A DNA stretch of 64,000 nucleotides from positions 384,501 to 448,500 of the forward strand of contig CANTUV010000077.1 of NCBI GenBank assembly GCA_947685225.1. Direction: 5' to 3'. The position numbers were made by a program, and so were the translations under genes. This DNA is from Garcia nutans (lineage: Eukaryota; Streptophyta; Magnoliopsida; Malpighiales; Euphorbiaceae). The notes beneath the pieces are model-generated. The model did no database searches. It saw only the letters and a list, made by a program, of their open reading frames with translations, and was not told the origin of the DNA. Positions 1 to 12,358 of this stretch are shown in pieces; the first letter of the stretch is position 1, and each line of letters begins with the position of its first letter.

Positions 1-180
1 ATTTGCACTTATTTGATTTTTGTTACTTATTTGAGTTTAAATTTATACTTATTTGAGTTTGGAGTTTAATTAATTTTATTTCATTTTTTTGATTGATTAT
101 TCCAAATGTTTCATATGCAGAGGATTTACTGAAGCTTAAATTATAGGAAAAGACAAGCTTTGTGTTCTATTGTAAAAAAA
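1..180 (+). other. Leader intron end and 5' UTR of the ABI5-like gene
   Basis: The T-rich stretch ends in a likely splice acceptor (ATGCAG, ending at 120), so the bZIP message probably has an earlier non-coding exon outside the window and a second leader exon from 121 to 180. The phrase ACTTATTTGA occurs three times at 7, 25 and 47. The acceptor is inferred from sequence only. Confidence 0.45.
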
Positions 181-1707
181 ATGGTACTTTCTGAATCAAA
201 CAATATTGCTTATGGCAGCAATGCCAAACGAAATTCACCAAATCTTCATCAACCATTATTACAAGATCAAGAGCCATTGAAAGATTGTTCATTTTCTCCA
301 TTGACTGGACAAAGCTCTCTCTTGTCACTTACTCTCAATGAAATTCAACACAAAAGTGGCAAGAGTTTTGGGTCTATGAACATGGATGAATTTCTTTCTA
401 ACTTATGGAGTAGCGTAGATGAAAATAACCAAGTTACTTCACAACCCAATAACCAAAACCAACATGATTGCAAAGATAGTATTGGTACTAATAACAATAA
501 TGGTGTTGTCATAAACCCTACCCCGTTAGCGCAACAAGGCTCCTTCTCTATCCCTGCCCCCCTTTGCAAGAAAACTGTTGATGAGGTGTGGTTTGAAATC
601 CAAAAAGATCGACCCGTCGTCGACCCTCAAAACCCTAATAACAATAATGTTAATGGTGCTCATGAACCTCCTCAAAGACAACAAACTCTAGGAGAAATGA
701 CATTAGAAGATTTCTTAGTAAAAGCTGGGATAGTTCAAGAATCACCTATAGGGTCATCATCACAACAAAAATTGTTATCACCTATGCAAAATTTAACTAC
801 TTGTTTGGATGCAAGTTTTGGAATGGGGCAAGTGATGAGAATAGGATTTTCTGCCCATCAAACTATTGGCAATAGTTTTTCTACTAGTAATGGTTTCACA
901 CCTTACCAAATGTTCCCTCAAACTAGTGCTAAAGGGTTTATGGGAGAAGCACCAAATAATACTAAAAGACAAGAACAAGGTAATTTCGACTTGGGTGCAC
1001 AACAGAGCAAGAAGAGGATCATCGATGGTCCACCCGAAGTGGTTGTGGAGCGAAGGCAACGCAGGATGATCAAGAATAGAGAGTCAGCGGCACGATCTCG
1101 AGCGAGGAAGCAGGTGTCTTTCTCGTAATCACTTATCTTCACATTAATCATGTTTCATTTGTGTTCTTAGGGAACATTTTAGATTCTGTTTCATACTAAT
1201 ATCGATTATGTTAATAATTATAATGTCAAACAGACTTTTCGTTATGTATGATCATATAATCTTCATGCATGAAATTTAGTTGAGCTAAAATTTTCTATTA
1301 ATGAATTAATGTCGTGATGCAGGCATACACGGTGGAGTTGGAACTAGAGTTGAATCAACTTAAAGAAGAAAATACTAAACTAAAGCAACTTGTGGTAAAA
1401 TATTTATCTTCTTTGCTATCTATAGTATGAAAAATATTGATTATTTTTGACAACGACATGTATATGAGATCTTATTTTTTAAAATTTATATATGAAATAG
1501 GAGGAAATCGAGCAGAATCGAAAGGAAGAGGTAAGTAATTAACTTAATCACCATGTAAAATTTTGCAGAACTCATTCTAATTTCTCCCAGTTAGTAATTT
1601 TATGCATATAATAATTGCAGGTTATGAGAAGGAAACCAGCAATAATGCCACAAAAGAAGGCTGAAAAATTGAGAAGTATAAGGAGGACAATGAGCTTGAC
1701 ATGGTAA
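181..1707 (+). CDS. ABI5/DPBF-like group A bZIP transcription factor
   Basis: This encodes a nuclear DNA-binding protein of the abscisic-acid-responsive group A bZIP family, whose members bind ABRE-type ACGT sites as dimers. I place exons at 181-1113, 1323-1394, 1501-1530 and 1621-1707, giving 373 residues. Visible motifs are the N-terminal conserved blocks C1 (SLTLNEIQ...MDEFLSNLW, about 45-75), C2 (TVDEVWFEIQ, about 130-145) and C3 (TLGEMTLEDFLVKAG, about 168-183). The basic region (MIKNRESAARSRARKQ) closes exon 1, the leucine zipper follows, and the tail RRTMSLTW is the C4-type end. SnRK2/CDPK phosphorylation of C1-C4 is known for the family. The start is the first ATG after an in-frame TTG codon. 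Intron positions in the zipper are typical for the group. It could be an ortholog of ABI5, AREB3, bZIP67 or EEL; I cannot decide which. Confidence 0.9.
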
Positions 1708-3370
1708 ATCAGAAAAAAAAGAGAAGTTCTGGTGAATATAAGAGGAAGAAATTAAAGGATAATAATGAAAATGATAAAGCTGCTATTTGAGGATATGTTA
1801 ATATTTTACATAGTAAATATAATATGTACCAAAACTATATATATATATATATATATATATTAGTTTCAGAAATAGATTGCGAGGATAAACAATAAGTGAA
1901 TAAGAATTAATAGTGTGTAAACTTGCTCTCTTTTCATTGTTCACTTTTAGAAAATAATAATAATAATAATAATGTAATAATGGGTATGTTGCTTTTTATC
2001 ATGCATGCTCTTTCTCATGGTATATATATGTATGTGTGTTTTGCAATTCAATTATTTTTCCTTATAAATATTAAGTGATTTTCAAGTTGCCCATTTTTAA
2101 TAAGAAAATAAATAAAAAAAAGATGTTAGCCTATATTGATATAATGTAGCTTGTGTATGCATATTCTTTTAAATAATAAATTTTATAATAAAGTCATTCA
2201 ATAGCTAATTATTTGATATAACTGCTATGCCTAGCGTGGCTCAATCGAGCTCAGTCGAGCTTAATCTCGGCCACATATCTATTGAAAAATGAGAAAAATA
2301 AGCCAATGACTCAGAATGAGCCAAAGATTCATAGGCAGTGATTTAGTTAAGGGAATTCCATATGGGAGTTCAAATATGTATTTAATCTTTAAATAGTTAT
2401 CTTCTATGTTCAATAGATTTTAACTTGAAAAAGTATGGTCAATTTAATTGAAAATTAAGAAGATTTTAAGTTGGGTTAAAAGTAGAGGTTGGAAACAAGT
2501 AATTGCGGAATCTAATATATGCTCAGCGATCAAATTCATTTATTCTAAAACTTTTTATTTATCTTATTTACATTCTCATTATTGATGATGTTTTAATCCT
2601 AATTTCATAGGTTTCTAACGTTCAATTTAATTTTACTAGTTGACTTACAAATGTAATAGCTAACTTATTAGTTTTGGCTACTCGTGCTTTGTCAGATTTA
2701 AAACAATAAAAATTTTATTCATTTTTTTATGCTTTGTTTGGTTGCTAATTTGTTCAAGAGAAATTAAATTTATTTTAATAAAAAAATGAATAGAAAAAAA
2801 ATAAAAAAAATTTAATTTCTTTTAATGTATTTGGTAATTTTAATTGAATAATAAAAAAAAGTGATTTCTTCTCTATAATTTAAATAAATAAATAGACGTG
2901 TAAAATAATTTTATAATTTTTTCTAAGGTGAGAAATTATTTTGACCATTTAAGAAAAAATATTTTTTGAAAGAAATTATATTTCTCTTTCAATTAAATAT
3001 CCAAACGATAAAAATTAAAAAAATATCATTTCTTTTATTTTTATTTTCCTCCAATTTCATCAAAATAAATAATATGATATTATTTCCGGTTTGCATAATG
3101 ATTTATAAAGTTTTATTCTCTAATAAAAAAAAATTATAGCAAAGAATTTTGATGCTTGTATAATTTGGTTGTTAACGACTCTTATAGCAGAATGACTATA
3201 TGTGTGAAGTTGAGGGATGATGAATGTAAAAAATTTATGAAGCGTGTTACTAAATTATTGAGGGACGGGGAGTGAAAATTAACTAAAAAAATATGTATAA
3301 ATTTTAAAGTTAAAAGTTGGAAAACGGTGCCGTTTTGAGAATATACGTAGAGAATCATTATATACATAGA
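1708..3370. other. Intergenic spacer, AT-rich
   Basis: No gene is seen. It holds the 3' UTR of the bZIP gene, a (TA)n tract at about 1836-1862 and an (AAT)n tract at about 1953-1972. An A/T-rich stretch at about 2730-3020 starts with GTTTGGTTGC and ends with CCAAACG, which may be a decayed TIR element. The region upstream of 3370 should hold the promoter of the next gene, but I see no convincing TATA box. Confidence 0.5.
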
Positions 3371-4223
3371 GATACAGACTCGCTGACACAACACCGAATC
3401 CCTCTCTCCCGCTTTTTACAATAACATCACAATTTACATTTTATTTTCTCTATCGCAAAATAATTTGCAGGCAGCTTTGATCTGTGCTTGTTCTTGTTGA
3501 ATTTCAGGTAATTTTCAATTTCTCTCTATTGATTTTGTATTTCTCGATTTAATTTCACCTTTTTTGTAGCTCAAAGTACTTACCTAATAAGGTTCTTGAT
3601 TGCTCCTAGGGTTTTTTAATTCTTGTTCAGCTTCGCTACTTTGTTGTTCCTAATTTTTTTTCGTGTAATTTTGCTTAATTCAAATGGAATTTTTGAATTT
3701 TTAATGATAGCTCGTTTGTTTACATGTTGTCTTGTTTATGGAAAATTTGGGAATTTTGAAATTTTTATTGTTTTCAAGTTATGTATGTAAGAACTAAGGA
3801 GTGTTAGTTGTTGTTTGAATTATTGAATATGAGGAAACAATGGGTATAAGATAGTAAATAAATTAAGTATAGCTTTGTTGTGTTGTGCTATTATTGTTAT
3901 TTATTTATTTATTTTTTGGGAAAAATTGACAGAAAAATGAAAGTTAATTATGTGAAGCGAATCAAGCTAGTTTGGCTTTTAAAAAAAATTCAGCGCAGTT
4001 GTTTAGAGTAATGCTTGTAATTTCTTTAATCTATTTTTTATATCAGAAGCATAATCTTTAATGTAAATGATACTTTTAATTTTAATTGTTCTGGTAATAA
4101 TAAGTTGCAGGAGGATAGATGGGTTATTTGTTAACAGAGAGCTTACAATTTTCAGAGGATATTGCTAATTTTGATTGTGTTCAAACCGGCTTTGTCTGTA
4201 TGATATAGGAGAGTGTGAACATA
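3371..4223 (+). other. 5' leader of the ADA3-like gene with a leader intron
   Basis: A pyrimidine-rich leader (CCCTCTCTCCCGC near 3399) runs to a donor at 3507/3508 (TTTCAG|GTAATT). The matching acceptor ends at 4110 (GTTGCAG), leaving a second leader exon from 4111. The transcription start is guessed; the donor and acceptor are seen. A short upstream ORF lies in the second leader exon. Confidence 0.5.
4119..4208 (+). CDS. Upstream ORF, 29 codons, in the ADA3-like leader
   Basis: An ATG at 4119 opens a 29-residue frame that ends with TAG at 4206-4208, only 15 bases before the main start at 4224. It sits in the inferred second leader exon, so it would be present in the spliced message. Such uORFs commonly lower translation of the main frame. 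I do not recognise the peptide. Whether it is translated or conserved is unknown. Confidence 0.4.
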   Translation: MGYLLTESLQFSEDIANFDCVQTGFVCMI

Positions 4224-7200
4224 ATGTTAAGTTCAGGGAATAATTTAAGCCGGGGAAGTGCCACAGTGTCATCGGATATTCCACCCTTGATACATTGCTT
4301 GGCTTTGGAAAAAATTACATTGGGAAATCAGATATATACTGGCTCTGGAGAGTTAAGAAGGGTTTTGGGTGTTCCTCATGGAAGTGCATCAGAGGACCAT
4401 TCTTTTGGAGTTGCCCATCCCAAGCCTCCACCTCCAGTGGCAACAGAGGAGCTAAAGCACTTCAAAGAAAGTGTGCAAGATGCTTCTAGAAAGGCCAGGT
4501 ACTTTGTCATCATGCTTCAGTAACTTTCCTCAATATTATGGTTGTCCATGACATTACTTGTATTATTTTTGGCATTCTTCTCTTTATGATTGAAGTATAA
4601 CATGGTAAATACTTGGAACATTCCTTAGGTCTCAGGTCTCAAGTTTAAACTCCATTGAGGCCAAGGGAAAGAGATAGAACTATCTGTCATTGTATATATC
4701 ATCCAATTAATCGAAAAAAGTGTGATTGCTGTGTCACAATTTACAAGGAATGCCTTAGTTCAATAACCATTATTTTGAACTGATTGCATATGTTTCATGT
4801 AAAAATGAAAGGATAAAGTGAAATTGGCTTGTGCTTGTATACACATTTTCTGTCTTTCTATTTTGTAAAACCTTCAGACATTCATCAAAGTTCTTCCTTA
4901 TTGCAGCCTTTTGGTAGTTTGTCTATCATGTTGCTTTAAGTTGTTTTTATCTTTTTTTGGCTGTAGTATTTAAAATATTTTGTCTAGTTGCATTCTGATG
5001 AAAATGCCATGTATTTTTATCAGGGATAGGGCAAAAATGTTGCGTGATTCCTTATTCAAGTTGGATAAATATAGGGAAGTCTTAAGTTCAAAAAAGAGGC
5101 ATAGGAGTGAACTTTCATTAAATGAAAGGTCAAATGGAGCAAATGTAGCAAAGATGGGGAGCCAGATTCATAGAAACCCTCATGACATTATGACTCAAAG
5201 ATTGGAGGACAGGGCCAAGAATCTTGGGCTGAATAAGCGTGTTCGGACATCAGTGGCTGATGTGCAGGTTTGTAATTCATGTATTAATGTTGTTTTTTTT
5301 TATTATCGGAATTTATGAGTTTGTTGTTTTGATCTTCTATTTGTAAATACTTTGTGGGCTTACATTAGATGATGAGGGGAACTATTTTTTCTTTAATTTT
5401 CCTACTTTTCTAAGTGTCTTTCTCAATCATAGATTTATAAGAAAGTTTGTTTGTTTGTTTGTTTTTCCTTACTTCTAGGAGGTGTACTTTATTTCAGTAT
5501 AGATCTCAAAGAAGCATTCTCTTCTCATTACTTTAAAAGGTTGTTTATGCTTCATATATTTTTTTCTAGTCTAGGAATTTGTTTGGTGATTAGTAATTAG
5601 TTTCATGTTTCATGTTGAAGATGCTTTATGTTTGTTTATTGGCCTTGTGCATTACCACTCCAAGTGAGTGTGAGGGCTATTTTGTGCTCTAATGTTGCAT
5701 TTCATCAGTTCCATTTCCTTTTTTTTTTCCTCCTTCCTTATCTTTGCCCTGGCTGCCTATATCACTGAACAGTCACTGGTTCAAATGGCTATTTTTATAT
5801 CTATTTATCATATGTATTTTGTAAGTTTTTGTTGTTCCTTTGATGCAACCAGGCAGATGGTAGGTCTAACACTGCCTCAAGGCAGCAGGTGGTCATGGAA
5901 AAGGGTGGAGATACGCTCCAGGACACTGGTGGGGTTACTGTTCGGTCTGAAGAAAAGATCCGTAGATTGCCTGCAGGAGGTGAGGGATGGGATACAAAAA
6001 ATAAAAAGAAGCGATCTGTTGGAGTGGTGGGTAGTAGAGTTATAAATGGTGATCGCGATCTAAAGTGTTCCATGCATCCAAAGATCAATGCTGACTCTAA
6101 GTTGCGATCTTGTGATGCTCAGGGTTTCAGGTAATTTAGTGTCTATGGACTTGATTAGCGTTTTTCATTTAGTTTTATTTCTCCTGCATCTAATGTTTGC
6201 TGAGAGGCTGCCATTCTCTTTTATTTGTTTACATCAGTTGGATTTAGAATAATCTGTAGTGCTATGACTTTTAATAAGATTTTAAATGTATCTTTTTGAT
6301 CATATTATACATTGGCCAAGCATTTAAATGCTTAGAATTAAGCATTTTGACTACATTTACACTGTTTTGCTGAAGTGTGGGTGCGAAAACCACACTTGTA
6401 TTTTATATAGATATATATGTAACTGAGGAAGGTGAGCCTTGGCGCAGCGGTAATTGCTGTCGCTGTGTGACCTGAGGTCACGGGTTCGAGTCGTGGAAAC
6501 GGCCTCTTGCAATTAATTGCAAGGGAAGGCCGCGTACAAAGGCCCAATGGGTCGGACCCTTCTCCGGACCCCGCTCATTGCTGGAGCATTCGTGCATCGG
6601 GCTGCTTTTTTTTATTTTAATATATGTAACTGAGATCGGCTGTGAAAGAACCATGCTGACAGATATGTTCAAGCTTGTTTATGCTATGCACTTTTAGTTT
6701 AGTCATAAGGCTTGGGCTTGGGATGAATTCTTTCATTTAGCATGGTGAAATAGTGTTCTGCCTGAGTTTAAGCACTTTTTTTTAAAATTAGTTTTATAAA
6801 AATATTAATACATTTTTACTGACCTTTTGTTGCTCTAGGAGAAAGTTTGGTTCTTTGGTTATGAACCACAAATTGTCTTAATCAATTCTTAAATGAGGAA
6901 AATTTTTTGTGTGTCCTTGGCCATGTATTATCAGTTTTGTCATTGCCATTTTTTTCTCCTTTCTTCTTGATGATGTATGGTCTTTCATCCTACTCTGTCA
7001 TTGTTATTGTACAAATTGAAATTGCTGTATGTCTTTCCACAATGATTTGAATGATGCAAAAAAAAAATAATAATAATAATCATAATGGAGTTCTTATGCA
7101 TTTCAGATCAAAATCTTCTCCTGGTGTTGGTGGAATCAACAAGTTGGATGGTTCTTTAGAGCCAAGTGGTTCAGATACCAGTACAGTACTCATGAATGAA

Positions 7201-10200
7201 ATGGATTCCGGAACACTTCCAAGAGATCGTTTGGCCCTTTTAGAGCAGAGGGTTGTGGCAAAAGGAAGCAATAAGTATGCATTTTCCTCTAAAAACTATT
7301 TTTCTAATCCTCTTTAGAATAGATTCAGAGTCAGGAAATGATGAAAAGCTGTCAAGTTTCACATCTTATTGCACTGAGTATTGCACACTCTTCTTATTGA
7401 CCTTTTTGTGGTGTTAAATTATCAGACCTAATATTCATGAGGATGCTTTAGCAAGCAGTCCTACAACAACAATAAAAACAAAGGTTTCTCGAGCATCACG
7501 AATTGGGTCCATCAGGATGCTTGACTCATCGACCAAAGTTCAGTCCTCATCTTCATCTCTTCAAGGTGTGGAACAGCCTACAAGTTCACATAAAGTTGCG
7601 GCACCTGGTGTGGTAAATAATCATAAGCGTCAAATGTCTTCAGGTTCGTCTTCCATGGCCCAGTGGGTTCGTCAGAGGCCACATAAAAACTCACGTACAA
7701 GAAGACCAAATATAGTTGCTCCTGTTTCAAACCACGTCGAAGCTCAGATTTCACCTCATGGTTTTCCAACCAATGATTTTAGTGCTAGAACTTCCTTTGG
7801 GACCAACAGTTCTGCAGTTTCCAAAAGCACAGAAAATAATACTCCCAGGTTTAAGAGGGAACTGGAAAGTGTTCCATCTCCATTTGGGTTATCTGAAAGT
7901 GAAGAGTCCGGTGCTGGGGAGAATAGACCAAAAGATAAAGGAACTGATAGTGGTGAGGTTACTCCAAATGCACCTCAGAAAGTTGGGCCCTTTTTATTGC
8001 CTACTAGGAAGAATAAATTACCTTCTAATGAAATTGGAGATGGTGTATGGAGACAAGGAAGGAGTGGAAGGGGTTCATCATTAACAAGGCCAGGTATTAA
8101 TCCAGTGAGAGAGAATTTAGAGAATTTACCGACAACAAATCCACTTCAGAGTGTGAAACCTGCTTCTGATAAAAATAAGAGGTGTTTCCTCTAATCACTG
8201 CCTTGTCCCCAGACCGAACAGTCAATCAACGGTTATTGTTTGCTTTTTTTTTTTGACAGCACTCTGAATATGTGATTATTCTTATTTTATTCGAACCAGC
8301 AAAACTGGCCGTCCACCTTCCAAAAAGTTGACGGAGAAGAAGTCTGTAGCTCGTGTAGGGCCAGTGGCAAATGGTGGATCTTTAGATTTCACAGGTACTA
8401 TTTATTGATTAATGTAATTGCAGCATTGATTCGCAGTTTACTGTTTTAACTTTATATGAGTTATATAGCATGTAAAATCGTTCTACAATTTTTTTTATTT
8501 GGGGTTAGTATTGCAAGTCTGAATGCAAGGTTGCTTGGATTAAAGTATATCAATGATAATTTTTTCCTGTTGGGCAAACTTTTTTTTTTCTCTTGAAAAG
8601 ACAATTGCCATTGCATTTCAGAAGTGCTTTGAGGTCTGTCAAATGTTAAAGAACAGCATTTTGCTTGTAATTGAATGTCACTGCTCTCAATGCTATTGTT
8701 GATCATTAGTTTGTTCTTTTTTTTTTTTTGCCAGATTTTGCTATTTGTAATTTTACATGTACAATAAACTTAAATCAACTGCAATGTGGTAAAAAAAACT
8801 CTTGCAAAATCCTCCTTGATGTAAATCTGATAGGAAGCTTTTATGATATGATATAAATTGACATAATTTTTACAGGTGAATCTGATGATGATCGTGAGGA
8901 ACTATTTGTGGCTGCCAATTCTGCTCGGAATGCTAGCAGTATACATCTTTACCTTTTTTAACCTTCTTCTTTAGATAACCTAACTTTGTTTCCTCACATA
9001 AAAACTTTACATTCTTGCTTTTCTAGACCGTGCATGCTCTGGTCCATTTTGGAAGAAAATGGAGTCAATTTTTGCTTCTGTCAGCTCAGAGGGCATGTCC
9101 TACTTAAAACAACAGGTACTAAGTTAGACAGGGCAGGTAGATTTGTGATTTTTTGAACTTCATGGATCAGGGGCTTGCAATCTCTTTTACTTTTCACTTT
9201 GCTGTGCACAGCTAAGTTTTGCAGAGGAGCTTGATGAGAGTTTGTCTCAGATGCTTGGTGGTGAAGATAATTTTTTGGTAATGGTGCAACGTTGATTTAT
9301 CTTTCCACACACCCCCAACCCCCAAAATGGTTCAGAGTCCATGTGCTGACATTCAAGTACCATAAATCATTTTAAATCAAATTAAGTAAAGTTCACTTAG
9401 GAATGGAGTTTAACATTTTAAAGGGACAATTGCTAATTATAACTTCATTTCTTAGGGTATTCTTGTGCATAAAGAAATACCTGATTATTCTAGTGAAAGA
9501 CAAGGCAATGACTCTAGTCAAGAATCGGTTAAGAAAGCTTCTTTATATGGAAAGGTTGACATGGCAAGATTGGAAAAGGGTGCTCCACTGTACCAGAGAG
9601 TTCTTTCTGCTTTAATTGAAGAAGATGAAAGTGAAGAATTTTCCATCCATGGTGAAGGGAAGAGCATACCCTTTCATTATGCAAGTGATGATTCTCATTG
9701 TGGTTCATGTAATCTTATTGATATTGAACCCAAAGATAGGGATAAAGTGGAGCCTGAAGTTGAGTCAAAAGTGAATTTCCAGTCCCAGAAGAATTATTTC
9801 TTGGACAGACTTTCATGTGATAAGAGTGTTGCATCTAACACAATTAGGAACCCAAACATGTCCAATTCTTTGCAAAGCAATGAACAATGGCCAGGAGATG
9901 AGGAGTTTTCACAGTCAGATATCGGGCATGCCAGTGAAATATTTTCAAATGATTTGGGTCAGCTGCAGACAAGGGAATTAAATGTGTCTGGCTTCTCTTC
10001 CTCTGATCACAAGTATCAGCTGATGTGTCTTGATGATAGGGTTCTGCTGGAGCTACAGAGTATTGGCTTGTGTCCAGAGACGTTGGTATGCTTCTATTTT
10101 TCACATTGATTGTTTTGTAGTGTCATACTTATGATTCTGTTTCTTAGTTCATAATGATTTTGTATTTTGTATTTTTTTTGCCTTGCAGCCTGATCTGACA

Positions 10201-12358
10201 GAGGGAGAGGAAATGATTAATCAAGATATAATGGAACTTAAGGAAGGGCTGTATCAGCAGGTTGTTTGCCAAAATTTCTTCTTTTTTTCTTGAACTATTA
10301 ATATGAAGCTATAAAAGTTCGGTAATTGACTGAAAATTTTCTTTTCTAAAAATGTTCTTTTTCCCCAATTAACTTATCTTTTTTCCTTTCAAATTACTTT
10401 TGATCTTTCATATCACATTTTCTAAGATAACTGTGATTAACTGACAGGTTGGTAGAAAGAAAAGAAAGTTGGGGAAAATTGATAAGGCCTTTCAGAAAGG
10501 GAAAGAAGTGGAGAAAAGGTTAGTTTGGTTAATGGTTGGGATACACTATTGATGTGAAATTCCTGACATGTTATTTGGACTGAAGTAATGGTCATTTATT
10601 TGCAGGAACATTGAGGAGGTTGCAATGGACCAGCTTATTGAAATGGCTTATAGAAAGCGACTGGTACTTGCTTTATTCGCTCATGTAGTCATTATTTGTT
10701 CAAGTCAACTCCTAATTGAAGAAAAAGAAAAATAATTTTCTGTGAATCTATAGCACGTAGAAGAATTAAGGATAAATGCTTATTCCTGAACATATTAGAA
10801 ATTTTGATTGGGATAGAAAATTAGTTTTTTTGGCCAACAAATATGGATTGATGTTCATGGTCTTCTCTTATGCACGTACAAGCTGTAAAGTTGTGGATTT
10901 TGCTAATATAGTTTGTATATGTTCTATCTTAATATAAAATTGAAAAATGGATACCTACTTAGGGGTGAGCTTTATTTGATTTGAACCTTGAATCGAATGA
11001 TGAAAATTGATTTGGTTTAAGATTTTGAAAATTTTTGGTCCTCTTTTAATCTTAGAACTAAATAAACCTATTTGCTTAGTTGAACTGTGATTATATAGCT
11101 ACTATTTTAATTGAAAAACTATCGCTTGAATTTCAATCTTTTTAGTTTCTTACATAACTCTTTTTATTTTTTTATTTTTTTTGTTGATGTCTCTCACTAT
11201 TGTATAAATCTAAAAAGTGATTGTTAAAGAGGTGTAAAACATGGATAGTTTGTTGGGCCCTGGATAACCACTTGTATACTAATGAATTTTTCTATTAAAT
11301 CAATATATACAGGCTTGTCGTGGGAATAATTCCTCAAAAAGTGCAGTGCACAAAGTTTCAAGACAAGTTGCACTGGCTTTTATCAAGCGCACTCTTGCTA
11401 GATGTAGAAAATTTGAAGATACAGGTAGCAGTTGCTTTAGTGAGCCTGCATTACAGGAGGTCATCTTTTCAACACCACCCTGCACCAATGATGCGAAATC
11501 TATTGATTGTGTTGGTTCGGGAACTGCAAGTAACACATGCAATGAAGTTTATAATCATCACGCTGAAGCTAGAGGATCAGGTATGCCAGGTTAAATGTTT
11601 GCATTCTCTGACATGCTAATTTCTTGTTTAGAGTTTTGATCTATTGTATGCAACTCTAGACAGCCAGAATAAGGAGCATAATTCTTTTATCGTGATTTTT
11701 TCAGTTCAGGGAATGCTAACCACTAGATATTATTCTTTGGGTTCTGCTTTGTTGCCACTCAGGGGCTGTTTCAAGTGCTCTTGAGAGGTACGATTCACAG
11801 GTTGAGTACTTTAATGGAGGTAAGAAGAGGGAAATGCTCATCGATGATGTTATTGGCAGTGCTTCATCAAGGGTTACATCGACTCTTGACAGTTCTATGC
11901 TTGGTGGAGTAAAAGGTAAGAGAAGTGATAGAGAGAGGGATCAAAACAAGGATAGCATAAGAGGTAATTCTGTTTCTGGAGCCAGTCGCTCATCTTTAGA
12001 TGGCTTAAAAAGTGAGCGCAAAACAAAATCAAAGCCCAAGCAGAAGAGTAATCATTTGTCAACATCAGGACCTGGACCTCGTGGATCTAGTCATTCAGTG
12101 GCTAACGTTAACAATAAAATAAACAGAGACGTTGGTAACATCTCTCGTGATGCTTCTAAAGAAGATGAGCCCATTGATTTTGCAAACTTGCAGCTACATG
12201 AATTAGATTCAATTGGACTTGAAGTTCCCAATGATCTTGATGGCCAACAAGATCTCTATTCATGGTTAAATTTTGATGATGAAGGCTTACAGGACCATGA
12301 TTCTATTGGTCTCGCAATACCAATGGATGACCTTACAGAGTTGAAAATGCTTATGTAG
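4224..12358 (+). CDS. Large nuclear protein, SAGA ADA3-like family
   Basis: Fifteen coding exons join in frame: 4224-4498, 5024-5267, 5853-6130, 7107-7274, 7426-8181, 8300-8394, 8876-8938, 9027-9115, 9212-9277, 9456-10085, 10189-10260, 10448-10518, 10606-10663, 11313-11580 and 11763-12358. They total 3,729 nt and 1,242 residues. The protein is rich in Ser, Lys and Arg and mostly low-complexity. Conserved-looking parts are the N-terminal ELRRVLGVPHGSASEDHSFG, an early basic stretch with RDRAKMLRDSLFKLDKY, and a helical basic segment around 905-1000 (GRKKRKLGKIDKAFQKGKE, then DQLIEMAYRKRL). From memory it resembles Arabidopsis At4g29790 and At2g19390, described as plant ADA3-like subunits of the SAGA histone acetyltransferase complex. 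That functional link is recalled, not tested. The start at 4224 is the first ATG of the long frame. The gene looks intact. Confidence 0.85.
6413..6634 (+). mobile_element. Au-type tRNA-derived SINE with 15-bp target duplication
   Basis: The body runs about 6428-6613 inside intron 3 of the ADA3-like gene. It opens with GTGAGCCTTGGCGCAGCGG, which includes the pol III A box, and has a B box GGTTCGAGTC near 6483. It carries the family phrase CGGACCCCGC and ends GGGCTGC followed by a short T run. These match the Au SINE family as I remember it. The direct repeat ATATATGTAACTGAG flanks it at 6413-6427 and 6620-6634, a perfect 15-bp target-site duplication, so the insertion looks young. It lies in sense with the host gene. 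Confidence 0.92.

Noticed and set aside
345..569. Minus-strand ORFs over the ABI5-like exon
   Set aside because: They are shadow frames of a clear bZIP coding exon and show no domain.
1708..1790. Extra C-terminal coding sequence after the ABI5-like stop
   Set aside because: A Lys-rich open stretch exists in another frame, but the C4-type ending just before the stop fits the family end.
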